64,000 nt of DNA, from contig SFFH01000001.1 of the NCBI GenBank assembly GCA_004557905.1, forward strand, positions 1-64,000, read 5' to 3'. The DNA comes from Clostridiales bacterium (lineage in GTDB: Bacteria > Bacillota > Clostridia > Christensenellales > Aristaeellaceae). Made by a program: the position numbers and the translations under genes. Shown piece by piece: positions 7,821 to 16,353 of this stretch; position 1 is the first letter of the stretch, and the number at the start of each line of letters is the position of its first letter. Below the pieces are notes generated by a model. It was not told the DNA's origin and searched no databases. It saw only the letters and a program-made list of their open reading frames with translations.

Positions 7821-8983
7821 AGCGGATCATGCTCTACAACCACGGCGGCTGCAGCAACCGCGGCTGCGAGGCTATTGTGCGCTCGACGGCGGCGCTTTTT
7901 GACGGCCAGGCGACGGTCTCCCTGGCTTCCGACGCGCCGCAGGAGGACCGCACGCAGCGGCTTGAGCGCGTTGAGCGGATTGTGTGCAGCCAGATTGCGC
8001 CCTGCAGCGTGCGCCGGTTTGTCAATTCCATCGGCTTTCGTCTGGGCATCCCGCGCGAGCAGGAGGTCGCCCGCAAGCACGCCACAGTCACCGACCTGGG
8101 CAAGCGGAGCGATGTGTGCCTGTCCATCGGCGGGGACACCTACTGCTACGGCCATCAGGAGCATTTGCAGGTGATCAACGGCAGGCTGCGCCGCGTGGGC
8201 AGGCCGCTCGTGCTGTGGGGCTGCTCGGTGGAGCCGGACATCATCAAGGGCGAGACGCTTGAGGATCTTCGCGCCTACGACCTGATCGTCGCGCGCGAGT
8301 CGATCACGGAGGAGGCCATGCGCGCAGCGGGTCTGCCGGTGGTTCGCTGGTGCGATCCGGCGTTCACGATGGCGTGCGAGGAGCTCCCGCTGCCGGACGG
8401 CTGGCGCGAGGGAAAGACGGTGGGCCTCAACGTGAGCCCGCTGATTCTCAGCCGGGCGAAGGACGGCGAAAGGACGCTTGATGCGTTTGCGGGGCTGGTG
8501 CGCCACATTTTGGAGTCGAGCGACTGCGCCGTGGCGCTGATTCCGCATGTGTTCTGGGCGCACGACAACGATCTGGACGCGCTGGGCAGGATCAAGGCGC
8601 GGTTTGAAAACGAGCCGCGCGTGTTCCTGCTGCCGCAGGCCGGGACGCTGACCGCGCCGCAGATCAAGGGATACATTGCGCGCCTTTCCGCGCTGGTGAC
8701 GGCGCGCACGCACGCCTCGGTGGCGGGCTATTCGACCGGCGTGCCGACGCTGGTGATCGGCTATTCGGTCAAGGCCCGGGGCATCGCGCGCGATCTGTTC
8801 GGCGACGAGGCCGGGCACCTGATCCCGGTGCAGGAGCTGGACGGCGAGACGGAGCTGATTGCGGCGTACGAGGCGATGACGGCACGCGCTCAGGAAGAGC
8901 GGGCGTTCCTCACGGCGCGCATGCCGGCGTATACGGCGGGGCGCGAGGACATCGTCGCCAGGGTGATGAAGCTGGCGAAGTGA
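7817..8983 (+). CDS. Polysaccharide pyruvyl transferase family protein
   Basis: 388 residues. The N-terminus LYNHGGCSNRGCEAI and C-terminal block TARTHASVAGYSTGVPTLVIGYSVKARG are typical of the WcaK/CsaB/PssM family, which adds a pyruvate ketal from PEP to sugars of exopolysaccharides or secondary cell-wall polymers. The start ATG 7817 overlaps the preceding stop; longer upstream frames overlap the GT gene. It is followed after 13 bases by the FeS protein at 8997; this pair recurs in Firmicute and Bacteroidetes surface-glycan clusters. Real pyruvyl transfer is not proven, because many members are uncharacterised. Confidence 0.85.
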   Translation: MKRIMLYNHGGCSNRGCEAIVRSTAALFDGQATVSLASDAPQEDRTQRLERVERIVCSQIAPCSVRRFVNSIGFRLGIPREQEVARKHATVTDLGKRSDVCLSIGGDTYCYGHQEHLQVINGRLRRVGRPLVLWGCSVEPDIIKGETLEDLRAYDLIVARESITEEAMRAAGLPVVRWCDPAFTMACEELPLPDGWREGKTVGLNVSPLILSRAKDGERTLDAFAGLVRHILESSDCAVALIPHVFWAHDNDLDALGRIKARFENEPRVFLLPQAGTLTAPQIKGYIARLSALVTARTHASVAGYSTGVPTLVIGYSVKARGIARDLFGDEAGHLIPVQELDGETELIAAYEAMTARAQEERAFLTARMPAYTAGREDIVARVMKLAK

Positions 8984-8996
8984 CGGGAGAGAGACG

Positions 8997-10190
8997 ATGA
9001 GACAGACGGTCAGGAAAAGCAAGGCGGAGTGCACGGGCTGCGGCGCGTGCGCGAGCATCTGTCCCAAGGGCGCGATCACGATGCAGCCGGACGAGGAGGG
9101 CTTCCTGTATCCGGCCGTCGACGGCGGCAAGTGCGTGGAATGCGACCTGTGCGAGAAGCGCTGCCCGGCGGGAAAAACGCAGGCGGAAAACAGACCGCAG
9201 CTCTTCGGCGCGCAGAACCGGGATGAGGCGATTCGCCGGGCCTCCTCCTCCGGCGGTGTATTCACCGCGCTGGCCAGGGACTGGCTCAGGCAGGGCGGCG
9301 TTGTCTTCGGCGCCGCGTTTGACGAGGCGCTGCGTGTGGAGCACGTCGGCGCGTTTGATGAGACGGAGCTGGCCGCCATGCGCGGCAGCAAGTATGTGCA
9401 GAGCGACGCGTCGGACGCAATCGCCCACGCGGCGGCGCTGCTGGAGCGCGGCATCCCGGTGCTCTTTTCCGGCACGCCGTGCCAGATCAGCGGCCTCAGA
9501 GCGCGGTTGGGGAAGAAGGAGAGCGACCTGCTGCTGACGGTCGATTTCGTCTGTCACGGCGTGCCGTCGCCCGGCGTGTTTGCCTCCTACCTGCGCGAGC
9601 TGGAGGCAAAGCATGGCCAGCGGGTCGTGCACTATGCTTTCCGCGACAAGCGCAGGGGATGGAAGGACTTTTCCGCTGTCGCAACGTTTGAGGACGGCAC
9701 GGAGCATGCCGGCCGGCAGACGACGGAGCCGTTCCTCTACGGCTTTTTGCAGAACCTGTACCTGCGCCCGTCGTGTGTGCAGTGCGAGACGATGCGCGAG
9801 GGACACCATCCTGCCGACATCACCATCGCGGACCTGTGGGGCATGCAGGAGGTGGCGCCCGGCGCGGATGACGACACGGGAACGTCGCTCGTGTTCCTGA
9901 ATACGAAGCGGGGCAGGCAGGCGTTTGAGCGGTGCTGTTCGCAGCTGGCGGTTTTCCCGGTGGAGGATGTACAGCTGTTGGTATGCTATAACCCGAGCAT
10001 TGCGCACGCGGTGAAGCCACACAAAAAGCGCGAGGCGTTTTTCAGACGCTATAAAAAGAAGGGCTTTGAGGGCGCGTATGTGATGAAGCTGCTCGCCGGC
10101 CCGGGGAGGCTTGAGCGCGCCGCAGCGCGCCTGGCGCATCTGCCCTGCGGCCTGATGCGGCGCATCCGCGTCCTGCTGGGCAAAAGGTGA
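8997..10190 (+). CDS. F420 hydrogenase/dehydrogenase beta-subunit-like protein with two [4Fe-4S] clusters
   Basis: 397 residues. Two ferredoxin-type motifs lie at the N-terminus: Cys12-15-18-22 and Cys46-49-52-56. Then comes the FrhB-type N-terminal block (RASSSGGVFTALA, FSGTPCQISGLR) and the C-terminal block (DFVCHGVPSP, ITIADLWG). FrhB proper carries flavin and reduces F420, but these homologues occur next to polysaccharide pyruvyl transferases in glycan clusters of organisms that lack F420. A redox step on a glycan or its precursor is plausible but unproven. ATG 8997 follows GGGAGAGAG. It sits in the same operon as the GTs. Confidence 0.85.
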   Translation: MRQTVRKSKAECTGCGACASICPKGAITMQPDEEGFLYPAVDGGKCVECDLCEKRCPAGKTQAENRPQLFGAQNRDEAIRRASSSGGVFTALARDWLRQGGVVFGAAFDEALRVEHVGAFDETELAAMRGSKYVQSDASDAIAHAAALLERGIPVLFSGTPCQISGLRARLGKKESDLLLTVDFVCHGVPSPGVFASYLRELEAKHGQRVVHYAFRDKRRGWKDFSAVATFEDGTEHAGRQTTEPFLYGFLQNLYLRPSCVQCETMREGHHPADITIADLWGMQEVAPGADDDTGTSLVFLNTKRGRQAFERCCSQLAVFPVEDVQLLVCYNPSIAHAVKPHKKREAFFRRYKKKGFEGAYVMKLLAGPGRLERAAARLAHLPCGLMRRIRVLLGKR

Positions 10191-10236
10191 AGCTTGCGCT
10201 GCGATAAACGGCAGCGCATGGACAAGGAAAGAATTT

Positions 10237-11625
10237 ATGAGAAGACTGATCAGGCAGAGGCCGGACGTCAACGGCATCACCGAGGGCGTGATCTGGAAGC
10301 AGCTGCTTCTGTTCTTTTTCCCGATCGTGCTGGGCACGTTCTTTCAGCAGCTGTACAACACGGCGGACGCGATCATCGTCGGCAAGGCTGTCGGCAAGGA
10401 GGCACTGGCGGCCGTCGGCGGCTCGACGGGCACGCTGATCAATCTGCTGGTCGGCTTTTTCGTGGGCCTGGCCTCCGGTGCGTCGGTCATCATCGCGCAG
10501 CTCTTTGGCGCGCGCCGGGCGCAGGACGTCTCCCGCGCCGTGCACACCACGATCGCGCTGGCGCTTTCAAGCGGCGCGCTGCTCACGGCGGTGGGCCTGC
10601 TGTGTGCCGGCGGCATTCTTGAGCTGATGGGCACGCCGCAGGAGGTCATGGCCTACGCGCTGCCGTATCTGAACATCTATTTCCTGGGCATGATTCCGCA
10701 GCTGGTGTACAACATCGGCTCCGGCGTGCTGCGCGCGGTGGGCGATTCCCGGCGGCCGATGCTGTTCCTCATCTGCGCGGCGCTGACCAACATCGTGCTG
10801 GATATTCTCCTGGTGCTGGGCCTTAACCTGGGCGTGCGCGGCGCGGCGATCGCCACTGTACTTTCCCAGGTCGTCAGCGCGGTGCTGATCCTGGTCAGCC
10901 TGTGCCATGCGCAGCCGGTGTACCGCCTGCATTTTCGCAGGATCCGCTTCCATGGCGACATGCTGGCCCGCATTGTGCGCATCGGCCTGCCGGCGGGCCT
11001 GCAGTCGGTCATGTACTCGCTGTCCAACATGATCATACAGGCCAGCGTCAACGGCTTTGGCACGGATGTGATGGCCGCCTGGACGGCATACGGCAAGATC
11101 GACGGCCTGTACTGGATGATGATCAGCGCGTTCGGCGTATCGATCACCACGTTCGCGGGCCAGAACTTCGGCGCGCAGCGCTACGACAGAATGCGCCGCA
11201 GCGTGCGCGTGTGCCTGGGCATGGCTGCCGGCGTCACGGTGTTTATGACTGCGCTGATTCTGGCGGTTGGCCGCCCGATGCTGGGCATGTTCACGGACGA
11301 CGCGCACGTCGTGGAGATGGGCATGTCCATCATTCGCCTGATTGTGCCGACGTGGATCACCTATCTGTGCATCGAAATCCTCTCCGGCGCGATGCGCGGC
11401 GCGGGCGATTCGCTGATGCCCACGCTGATGACGCTCACGGGCGTGTGCCTGATGCGCGTGTTCTGGGTGACGGTTGTCGTACCCAGGATGCATCAGCTGC
11501 CGGTGCTGATGCTCAGCTATCCGATCACCTGGGTCATCACATCCTGCATGTTCATCGTCTATTATCTGCGCGGCAGGTGGCTTGACCGCTGCATCGCCAG
11601 ACAGGGGAGTGTGCAAAAGCCGTGA
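10237..11625 (+). CDS. MATE family multidrug/cation antiporter
   Basis: 462 residues with about 12 hydrophobic segments. The beginning (LLFFFPIVLGTFFQQLYNTADAIIVGK) and the second-half mirror (GLPAGLQSVMYSLSNMIIQ) are typical of the MATE fold of two six-helix bundles; such transporters use a Na+ or H+ gradient to expel drugs or metabolites. It follows the glycan genes by 46 bases, so a lipid-linked glycan flippase role was considered, but the sequence looks like the NorM/MepA branch and not Wzx/RfbX. It overlaps comEC by 4 bases. Confidence 0.9.
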   Translation: MRRLIRQRPDVNGITEGVIWKQLLLFFFPIVLGTFFQQLYNTADAIIVGKAVGKEALAAVGGSTGTLINLLVGFFVGLASGASVIIAQLFGARRAQDVSRAVHTTIALALSSGALLTAVGLLCAGGILELMGTPQEVMAYALPYLNIYFLGMIPQLVYNIGSGVLRAVGDSRRPMLFLICAALTNIVLDILLVLGLNLGVRGAAIATVLSQVVSAVLILVSLCHAQPVYRLHFRRIRFHGDMLARIVRIGLPAGLQSVMYSLSNMIIQASVNGFGTDVMAAWTAYGKIDGLYWMMISAFGVSITTFAGQNFGAQRYDRMRRSVRVCLGMAAGVTVFMTALILAVGRPMLGMFTDDAHVVEMGMSIIRLIVPTWITYLCIEILSGAMRGAGDSLMPTLMTLTGVCLMRVFWVTVVVPRMHQLPVLMLSYPITWVITSCMFIVYYLRGRWLDRCIARQGSVQKP

Positions 11626-13952
11626 AGAATCATGCCGCGCAGAAGCCGCCCGTGGTGCTGCCCGTGCGGCGCAGGCTGATGGCGATTACGGTCGCGTACC
11701 TGCTGGGCATTTTTCTGACGGAAATCGCTGCTCTTCCCGAAACGACACTCATCATCCTTTGCGCGTTTTCGCTTGCATGGGGCGCTGTGCGCCTGCTGCG
11801 GCGAAAGTGCGCGCTTTTTTGTCTGCTTTTCTGCATGTTGCTGCTGGGCAATCTGCGCGCGGACCATGCGCTGCGCCAAAGCGATCCGCCGACGGCGCCC
11901 GGCGTGTCCATCGAGGGCACGGTGAAGCGCATCCTGAAGCCGTACCGCGTGATGCTGGAGGACGTGACGGTGGACGGCGAAGCGGCGGCGTCCCGGCCCG
12001 TGGTCGTCACACTGATGCGCGAGGACGGGGAGGGCGCCATGCCGCCGGACGAGCCGCTGGTCAGCCAGCGCGTGCAGGGCACGGGAAGGCTCTTTGCGCC
12101 GGAGGAGCCGCGCAACGCAGGCGGGATGAACTGGCGGATCCGGGCGATCTGCGACGGATACGAGCTCTCCGGCTATCTGCTGCCGGGCTGGACGGCCCGG
12201 GGCGAGGGCAGGTTTTCCCCGGGCGAGTGGCTGCGCAGGCTCCGCGCGCGGCTTGCGGAGCAGATTGAGACGCTCTTCGGCGGGCAGGCGGCGTTGTTTC
12301 AGGGCATCATGCTGGGCGACCGGTCCGGACTGGACAGCGAGACGGCGGCAGCCATGCGGCTGACGGGCACGGCGCACATCCTGACGGTCTCCGGTCTGCA
12401 TCTGAGCATGATCGCGGGCGTGGTCAGCGCGCTGCTTGGGCGCGCGCCGGTCGGGCGGAAGACGCGCTTTGCTGTGTTGAGTGTCTTCCTTGCGTTTTTC
12501 ACCGCGCTGACCGGCGCAGCGCCCGGCACCATCCGCGCGTGCATCATGGCGATGCTGCGGGAATACGCCGTCGTGCGCGGCAGGCGCTATGAGCCGCTGA
12601 CGGCGCTTGCCTGCGCGGCGCTGCTGATGACGCTGGCCGTGCCGCTGTGGGCGCTGAGTGCGTCGTTCCAGTTTTCGTTCTTTGTCGTGCTGGGCATCCA
12701 GCTCCTCTCGCGCGGCCTGTCGGACCTCATCCGGCACCATGTGCATGCGGGCGCGGTGGCGGGGCAGCTGCTGGGGATGACGGCGCTGTGCGTGAGCGCG
12801 CAGATTGCCTCGCTGCCGATGCAGCTGATGCTCTATGGCTACATCCCGCTGCTGTCCCTGCCGATGAACCTGCTGTGCAGTGCGCTGATGCCGGTGATGC
12901 TGCTGGGCGGCTGGTGCGCGGTGCTGCTGGGCCTGCTCTTTCCCGCGCCGGGCGCGCTTGCGGCGGGGCTGCTGGCCCGGGCGGCCTCCGGCTTTGAGCG
13001 GCTCAGCCTGTGGGCCGCGTCGCTTGACCACGCGATTGTGCGCCTGCCTGCGCTGCCCGGCGTGTGCGTGCTGCTCTGTGCCGCGCTGCTGATGCTGCTG
13101 AGCAGACGGTTTCGCCTGGGGCGGTGGAGGAAGCAGGCAGCCTGCATGACAGCCGGGCTGATCGTGCTGGTTTATATGCCGCAGGTGTATCCGCAGGCGC
13201 GGTATGTGCAGCTGGATGTGGGGCAGGGCGATGCGGCGCTACTGGCAAGCGGGCACAGGGCCGTGCTGGTGGACGTCGGCCCGGCGGACAGCTACGAGAT
13301 GCTGCGGTTTCTGCGCCATGAGGGACTGCGCGTCGAGGCGGTGATTCTGTCGCACCTGGATGAGGACCACGCGGGCGCGCTGGATACGCTGCTTTCCTCC
13401 GAGGTGGAGATCCCGGCGGTGATCGTCTCGACGCAGGCGGCGCAGGAGGAGCCCTCGGTGGCGGTGCAGACGGCGCTTGAGCGCATGGAACAGATAGGCG
13501 TCCCGCTGCTCACGGTGGGGCGCGGCGACCGGATCACGGCGGGCGGCGCGACGCTGGACGTGCTCTCGCCGGACGGGACGCTTTCGGGCAGCAACGCGTG
13601 CTCGCTGCTGCTGCATGCCAGGCTGGAGGATGTGACGTTCCTGCTGACGGGCGACCTGACGCGGGAGAGCGAGCCGCGCGAGGTGCCCGGGGCCGATGTG
13701 CTCAAGGTGGCGCACCACGGCAGCGGGAATTCGACAAGCGACGCGTTCCTTGACCAGGCTTCGCCGGAGCTGGCGCTCATCAGCGTCGGCGCGAACAACC
13801 GCTACGGGCATCCGGATGGGCGCGTGCTGGATTCGCTGGCGCGCGTGGGCGCACAGGTGCTGCGTACGGATGAGGCGGGCAGCATCACGCTGTGGCTCAG
13901 GAACGGCGGATACCACGTCGAAACGTACCTGCGGGGAGCGGACGCGCGGTAG
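11622..13952 (+). CDS. comEC: ComEC/Rec2 family DNA-uptake channel
   Basis: 776 residues. The order is an N-terminal hydrophobic pair, an OB-like DUF4131 segment (SIEGTVKRILKPYRVMLED), the competence membrane domain (GIMLGDRSGLD, LTGTAHILTVSGLHLSMIAG, GAAPGTIRACIMA) and a C-terminal metallo-beta-lactamase domain (DVGQGDAALL, LSHLDEDHAGAL, LKVAHHGSGNSTS). ComEC carries single-stranded DNA across the membrane in transformation. Start GTG 11622 overlaps the MATE stop. No other competence genes are in the window; the protein is kept in many species not known to be transformable. Confidence 0.92.
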   Translation: MKNHAAQKPPVVLPVRRRLMAITVAYLLGIFLTEIAALPETTLIILCAFSLAWGAVRLLRRKCALFCLLFCMLLLGNLRADHALRQSDPPTAPGVSIEGTVKRILKPYRVMLEDVTVDGEAAASRPVVVTLMREDGEGAMPPDEPLVSQRVQGTGRLFAPEEPRNAGGMNWRIRAICDGYELSGYLLPGWTARGEGRFSPGEWLRRLRARLAEQIETLFGGQAALFQGIMLGDRSGLDSETAAAMRLTGTAHILTVSGLHLSMIAGVVSALLGRAPVGRKTRFAVLSVFLAFFTALTGAAPGTIRACIMAMLREYAVVRGRRYEPLTALACAALLMTLAVPLWALSASFQFSFFVVLGIQLLSRGLSDLIRHHVHAGAVAGQLLGMTALCVSAQIASLPMQLMLYGYIPLLSLPMNLLCSALMPVMLLGGWCAVLLGLLFPAPGALAAGLLARAASGFERLSLWAASLDHAIVRLPALPGVCVLLCAALLMLLSRRFRLGRWRKQAACMTAGLIVLVYMPQVYPQARYVQLDVGQGDAALLASGHRAVLVDVGPADSYEMLRFLRHEGLRVEAVILSHLDEDHAGALDTLLSSEVEIPAVIVSTQAAQEEPSVAVQTALERMEQIGVPLLTVGRGDRITAGGATLDVLSPDGTLSGSNACSLLLHARLEDVTFLLTGDLTRESEPREVPGADVLKVAHHGSGNSTSDAFLDQASPELALISVGANNRYGHPDGRVLDSLARVGAQVLRTDEAGSITLWLRNGGYHVETYLRGADAR

Positions 13953-13959
13953 CTGCAGC

Positions 13960-13983
13960 ATATGCGGATAGCCGGCCGCATAT
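13960..13983. promoter_or_regulatory. Inverted repeat between comEC and the ParB-like gene
   Basis: Perfect 8-bp inverted repeat ATATGCGG (13960-13967) / CCGCATAT (13976-13983) with an 8-base centre. No T run follows, so it is a poor terminator; it could be an operator or a weak transcript-end hairpin. Confidence 0.4.
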
Positions 13984-14020
13984 ATTGTCACGAGTTGGCC
14001 GTGCTGGGAGGTGAGGCGTC

Positions 14021-14851
14021 GTGAAGAGACGGGCGTCAGGACGCGCGGCGCAGACGGCGGACAGGGGACGAACGCTGATGCGCGTGCCGCTGCAGGATGT
14101 GTACGGGGGCGCGGTCGCGGGGCGGGAGCAGCCGGATGAGGCGCTGGCTTCGCTGGCCGCGTCGATTGCGCGTCACGGGCTTTTGCAGCCGATCGTCGTG
14201 CGCAGGAACAGCCAGGTGGGGCGCTACGCGCTGGTCTGCGGCGCGCGGCGGCTGGCGGCCTGCCGCCTGCTGGGCATGAAGGAGATTGACGCGCTGTGCC
14301 TGGACATGGACGACACGACGGCGGCAGCCTGCTTTATGGAGGAGCACTGTCTGCGCCGCGCACCCTGCGCCATCGAGGAGGCGCAGGCGCTCGCGCCGCT
14401 TGACCGGGAGGCGCTGCTTGCCTGTACGGTGCTCGGGCGTCAGGCGATTGAGCAAAGGCTCGGCCTGCTGGGGCTGCCCTTGCGCGTGCAGGAGATCGCG
14501 CGCCAGCGGAGGCTGTCCCTGGAGCAGGCGCAGCCGCTGCTTTCCGCCTGCGGGGAGGAGCGGCAGGAGGAGGCGGCGCTCATCATCGCGGAGCGTTCGC
14601 TGACGCCCGCGCAGGCGAGACGGCTCGTCTTCGGCCCGGACAAGGGCAAGATGCAGAGCGGCAGGCGCAGAACCGTGCGCGCCGCGCTGGCAGAGGTGGG
14701 CGCGCTCTCACGCAGACTGCGCGCGCAGGGTGTGGAGACGAGCGTGTCGGTCCACTCCCAGGAGGGCGGCATGTGTGTGCAGATTTTGTTCGCGCATGGA
14801 GAAAAACGGGCCGGACAGCAGGATTTTGAAAATAAAGAGAGAAATCACTAA
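14021..14851 (+). CDS. ParB/Spo0J-like nuclease-domain protein
   Basis: 276 residues. The N-terminal ParB domain has the first CTP-binding motif (HGLLQPIVVR, residues 52-61), but the second, normally GERR followed by RA, reads CGARRLAA (73-80): the glutamate is replaced by alanine. A central HTH-like region (LGRQAIEQRLGLLGLPLRV, then LSLEQAQPLL) follows, and the C-terminus is basic then divergent. Spo0J/Noc proteins bind parS or NBS sites and slide on DNA as CTP-dependent clamps. No parA is adjacent. GTG 14021 follows GGGAGGTGAGG. It may be a paralogue of the true chromosomal ParB, perhaps with altered CTP use. Confidence 0.75.
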   Translation: MKRRASGRAAQTADRGRTLMRVPLQDVYGGAVAGREQPDEALASLAASIARHGLLQPIVVRRNSQVGRYALVCGARRLAACRLLGMKEIDALCLDMDDTTAAACFMEEHCLRRAPCAIEEAQALAPLDREALLACTVLGRQAIEQRLGLLGLPLRVQEIARQRRLSLEQAQPLLSACGEERQEEAALIIAERSLTPAQARRLVFGPDKGKMQSGRRRTVRAALAEVGALSRRLRAQGVETSVSVHSQEGGMCVQILFAHGEKRAGQQDFENKERNH

Positions 14852-14911
14852 AGCGGTCTGTCGGAAAAAAACGATGACAATGTGCAGCGTATGACAGGGA
14901 GGAAAGCATTT

Positions 14912-15784
14912 ATGTATACCATCATCACGGATTCCTGCTGCGACCTCAATCCGGAGATCATCAGAAAGTACGAGCAGTTTGAAATTGTGCCGCTGAGCTA
15001 TACCATGGGCGGCGTGACGAAGCCGCAGCCCATCGACGACGAGGCAGCGGTGCATGCGTATTACAACCGCCTGCGCGCGGGCGAGATGAGCACCACGTCG
15101 CAGGTATCCCCTGCGCAGTGGCAGGAGGTCTTTTCAAGACATGTGAAAAACGGCGAGCAGGTGCTCTGCCTGGCCTTTTCGTCCGGCCTTTCCGGCACCT
15201 ACGGCTCCGCCTGCGTGGCGCGCGACCTGGTGCTTGAGGATGCGCCGGATGCGGTGATCGAGGTGATCGACACGCTCAACGCCAGCGCGGGCCAGGGCAT
15301 GATGGTCTGCGACGCGCTTGATAACCGCGACGCGGGCATGGACCTGCACGAGAATGCGGCGTGGATCAGCGCGCGCATCCAGAACTATGCGTCCTGGTTC
15401 ACGGTGGACGATCTGCACTTTCTGAAGCGCGGCGGCCGGTGCTCGCCGTCCGCAGCGTTCTTTGGCTCCATGCTCAGCATCAAGCCGGTGCTGCATGTGA
15501 ACGCGGAGGGCAAGCTGATCGCGCGCAGCAAGGTGCGCGGCCGTCATCAGGCGCTCAAGGCGCTGGTGCAGAAGATGGCCGAGCTGGAGGGCGCGAAGGA
15601 CCAGCAGATCTTCATCAGCCATGGCGACTGCGAGGAGGACGCGCTGTTTGTCAAGCAGAAGCTGGTGGAGATGATCGGCTGCGATCCGGAGAAGATCGTG
15701 ATCAGCCTGGTCGGTCCGGTCATCGGCAGCCACTCGGGCCCGGGCACGGTGGCGCTGTTCTTCCGGGGAAAGGACCGGGGCTGA
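14912..15784 (+). CDS. DegV family fatty-acid-binding protein
   Basis: 290 residues. The N-terminus MYTIITDSCCDL and the internal SSGLSGTY and HFLKRGGRCS motifs are those of the DegV (FakB-like) family, which bind a long-chain fatty acid between two domains; FakB members present it to the FakA kinase. No FakA is seen here, so the partner is unknown. ATG 14912 follows GGGAGGA; the frame also runs back to 14882 without conserved residues. tadA starts one base after the stop, so the two are cotranscribed. Confidence 0.9.
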   Translation: MYTIITDSCCDLNPEIIRKYEQFEIVPLSYTMGGVTKPQPIDDEAAVHAYYNRLRAGEMSTTSQVSPAQWQEVFSRHVKNGEQVLCLAFSSGLSGTYGSACVARDLVLEDAPDAVIEVIDTLNASAGQGMMVCDALDNRDAGMDLHENAAWISARIQNYASWFTVDDLHFLKRGGRCSPSAAFFGSMLSIKPVLHVNAEGKLIARSKVRGRHQALKALVQKMAELEGAKDQQIFISHGDCEEDALFVKQKLVEMIGCDPEKIVISLVGPVIGSHSGPGTVALFFRGKDRG

Positions 15785-15785
15785 G

Positions 15786-16232
15786 ATGCACGCGCAGCAC
15801 ATGCAGCGGGCGCTTGACGAGGCGAAGAGGGCGCTCGAGCTGGGGGAGGTGCCGGTCGGCGCGGCGGTGGTCTGCGGCGATGAAGTGATCGCCCTGGCCC
15901 ACAACGAGCGCGAGACGACGGGCGATCCCACGGCGCATGCCGAGGTGCTGGCCATCCGGCGCGCGGCCCAAAAGCTCGGCCGCAGGCGGCTGACAGGCTG
16001 CACGCTGTATGTGACGCTGGAGCCGTGCCCCATGTGCGCGGGCGCGATCGTCATGGCGGAGCTTCAAAGCGTTTACTACGGTGCGGCGGACAGAACGGCC
16101 GGCTGCGCGGGCAGCGTGTACGCCATTGCGGAGGATCCGGCGTTCGGCAAACGGGTTGCCTGCATGGGCGGCCTGCTGGAAGACGAGTGCCAGGCGGTTC
16201 TTGACGGCTTTTTCGGGGAGAGACGCGGATAG
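15786..16232 (+). CDS. tadA: tRNA-specific adenosine deaminase TadA
   Basis: 148 residues, a normal length. The zinc deaminase signature is complete: HAE (with catalytic Glu) and PCPMCAGAI, which bind one zinc. The enzyme converts A34 of tRNA-Arg(ACG) to inosine. ATG 15786 lies directly behind degV. The stop codon sits inside the terminator hairpin at 16215. Confidence 0.95.
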   Translation: MHAQHMQRALDEAKRALELGEVPVGAAVVCGDEVIALAHNERETTGDPTAHAEVLAIRRAAQKLGRRRLTGCTLYVTLEPCPMCAGAIVMAELQSVYYGAADRTAGCAGSVYAIAEDPAFGKRVACMGGLLEDECQAVLDGFFGERRG

Positions 16233-16260
16233 CGCGCCTCTCCCCGCTTCATTTTCCTTT
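16215..16260 (+). terminator. Terminator overlapping the end of tadA
   Basis: GGGGAGAG (16215-16222) pairs with CTCTCCCC (16238-16245); an inner CGCG/CGCG extends the stem. A pyrimidine- and T-rich tail follows. The tadA stop codon (16230-16232) lies in the loop. Confidence 0.8.
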
Positions 16261-16269
16261 TCTTTTGTC

Positions 16270-16298
16270 TTGACAAGGGAACGATGCATCTGTATAGT
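16270..16298 (+). promoter_or_regulatory. SigA promoter of lysA
   Basis: -35 TTGACA (16270-16275), 17-bp spacer, -10 TATAGT (16293-16298). The leader to lysA is only about 50 bases, too short for a lysine riboswitch. Confidence 0.85.
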
Positions 16299-16353
16299 GG
16301 GGAATGTAATTTTTCATGTCCCTGCCCGCCCGGCGGGGGAAAGAGGCATACAG

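Noticed and set aside
10237..11625. MATE protein as the Wzx flippase of the glycan operon
   Set aside because: Its motifs fit the NorM/MepA branch and not the polysaccharide flippases.
16299..16353. Lysine riboswitch before lysA
   Set aside because: The leader is about 50 bases, too short for the roughly 170-nt L-box.
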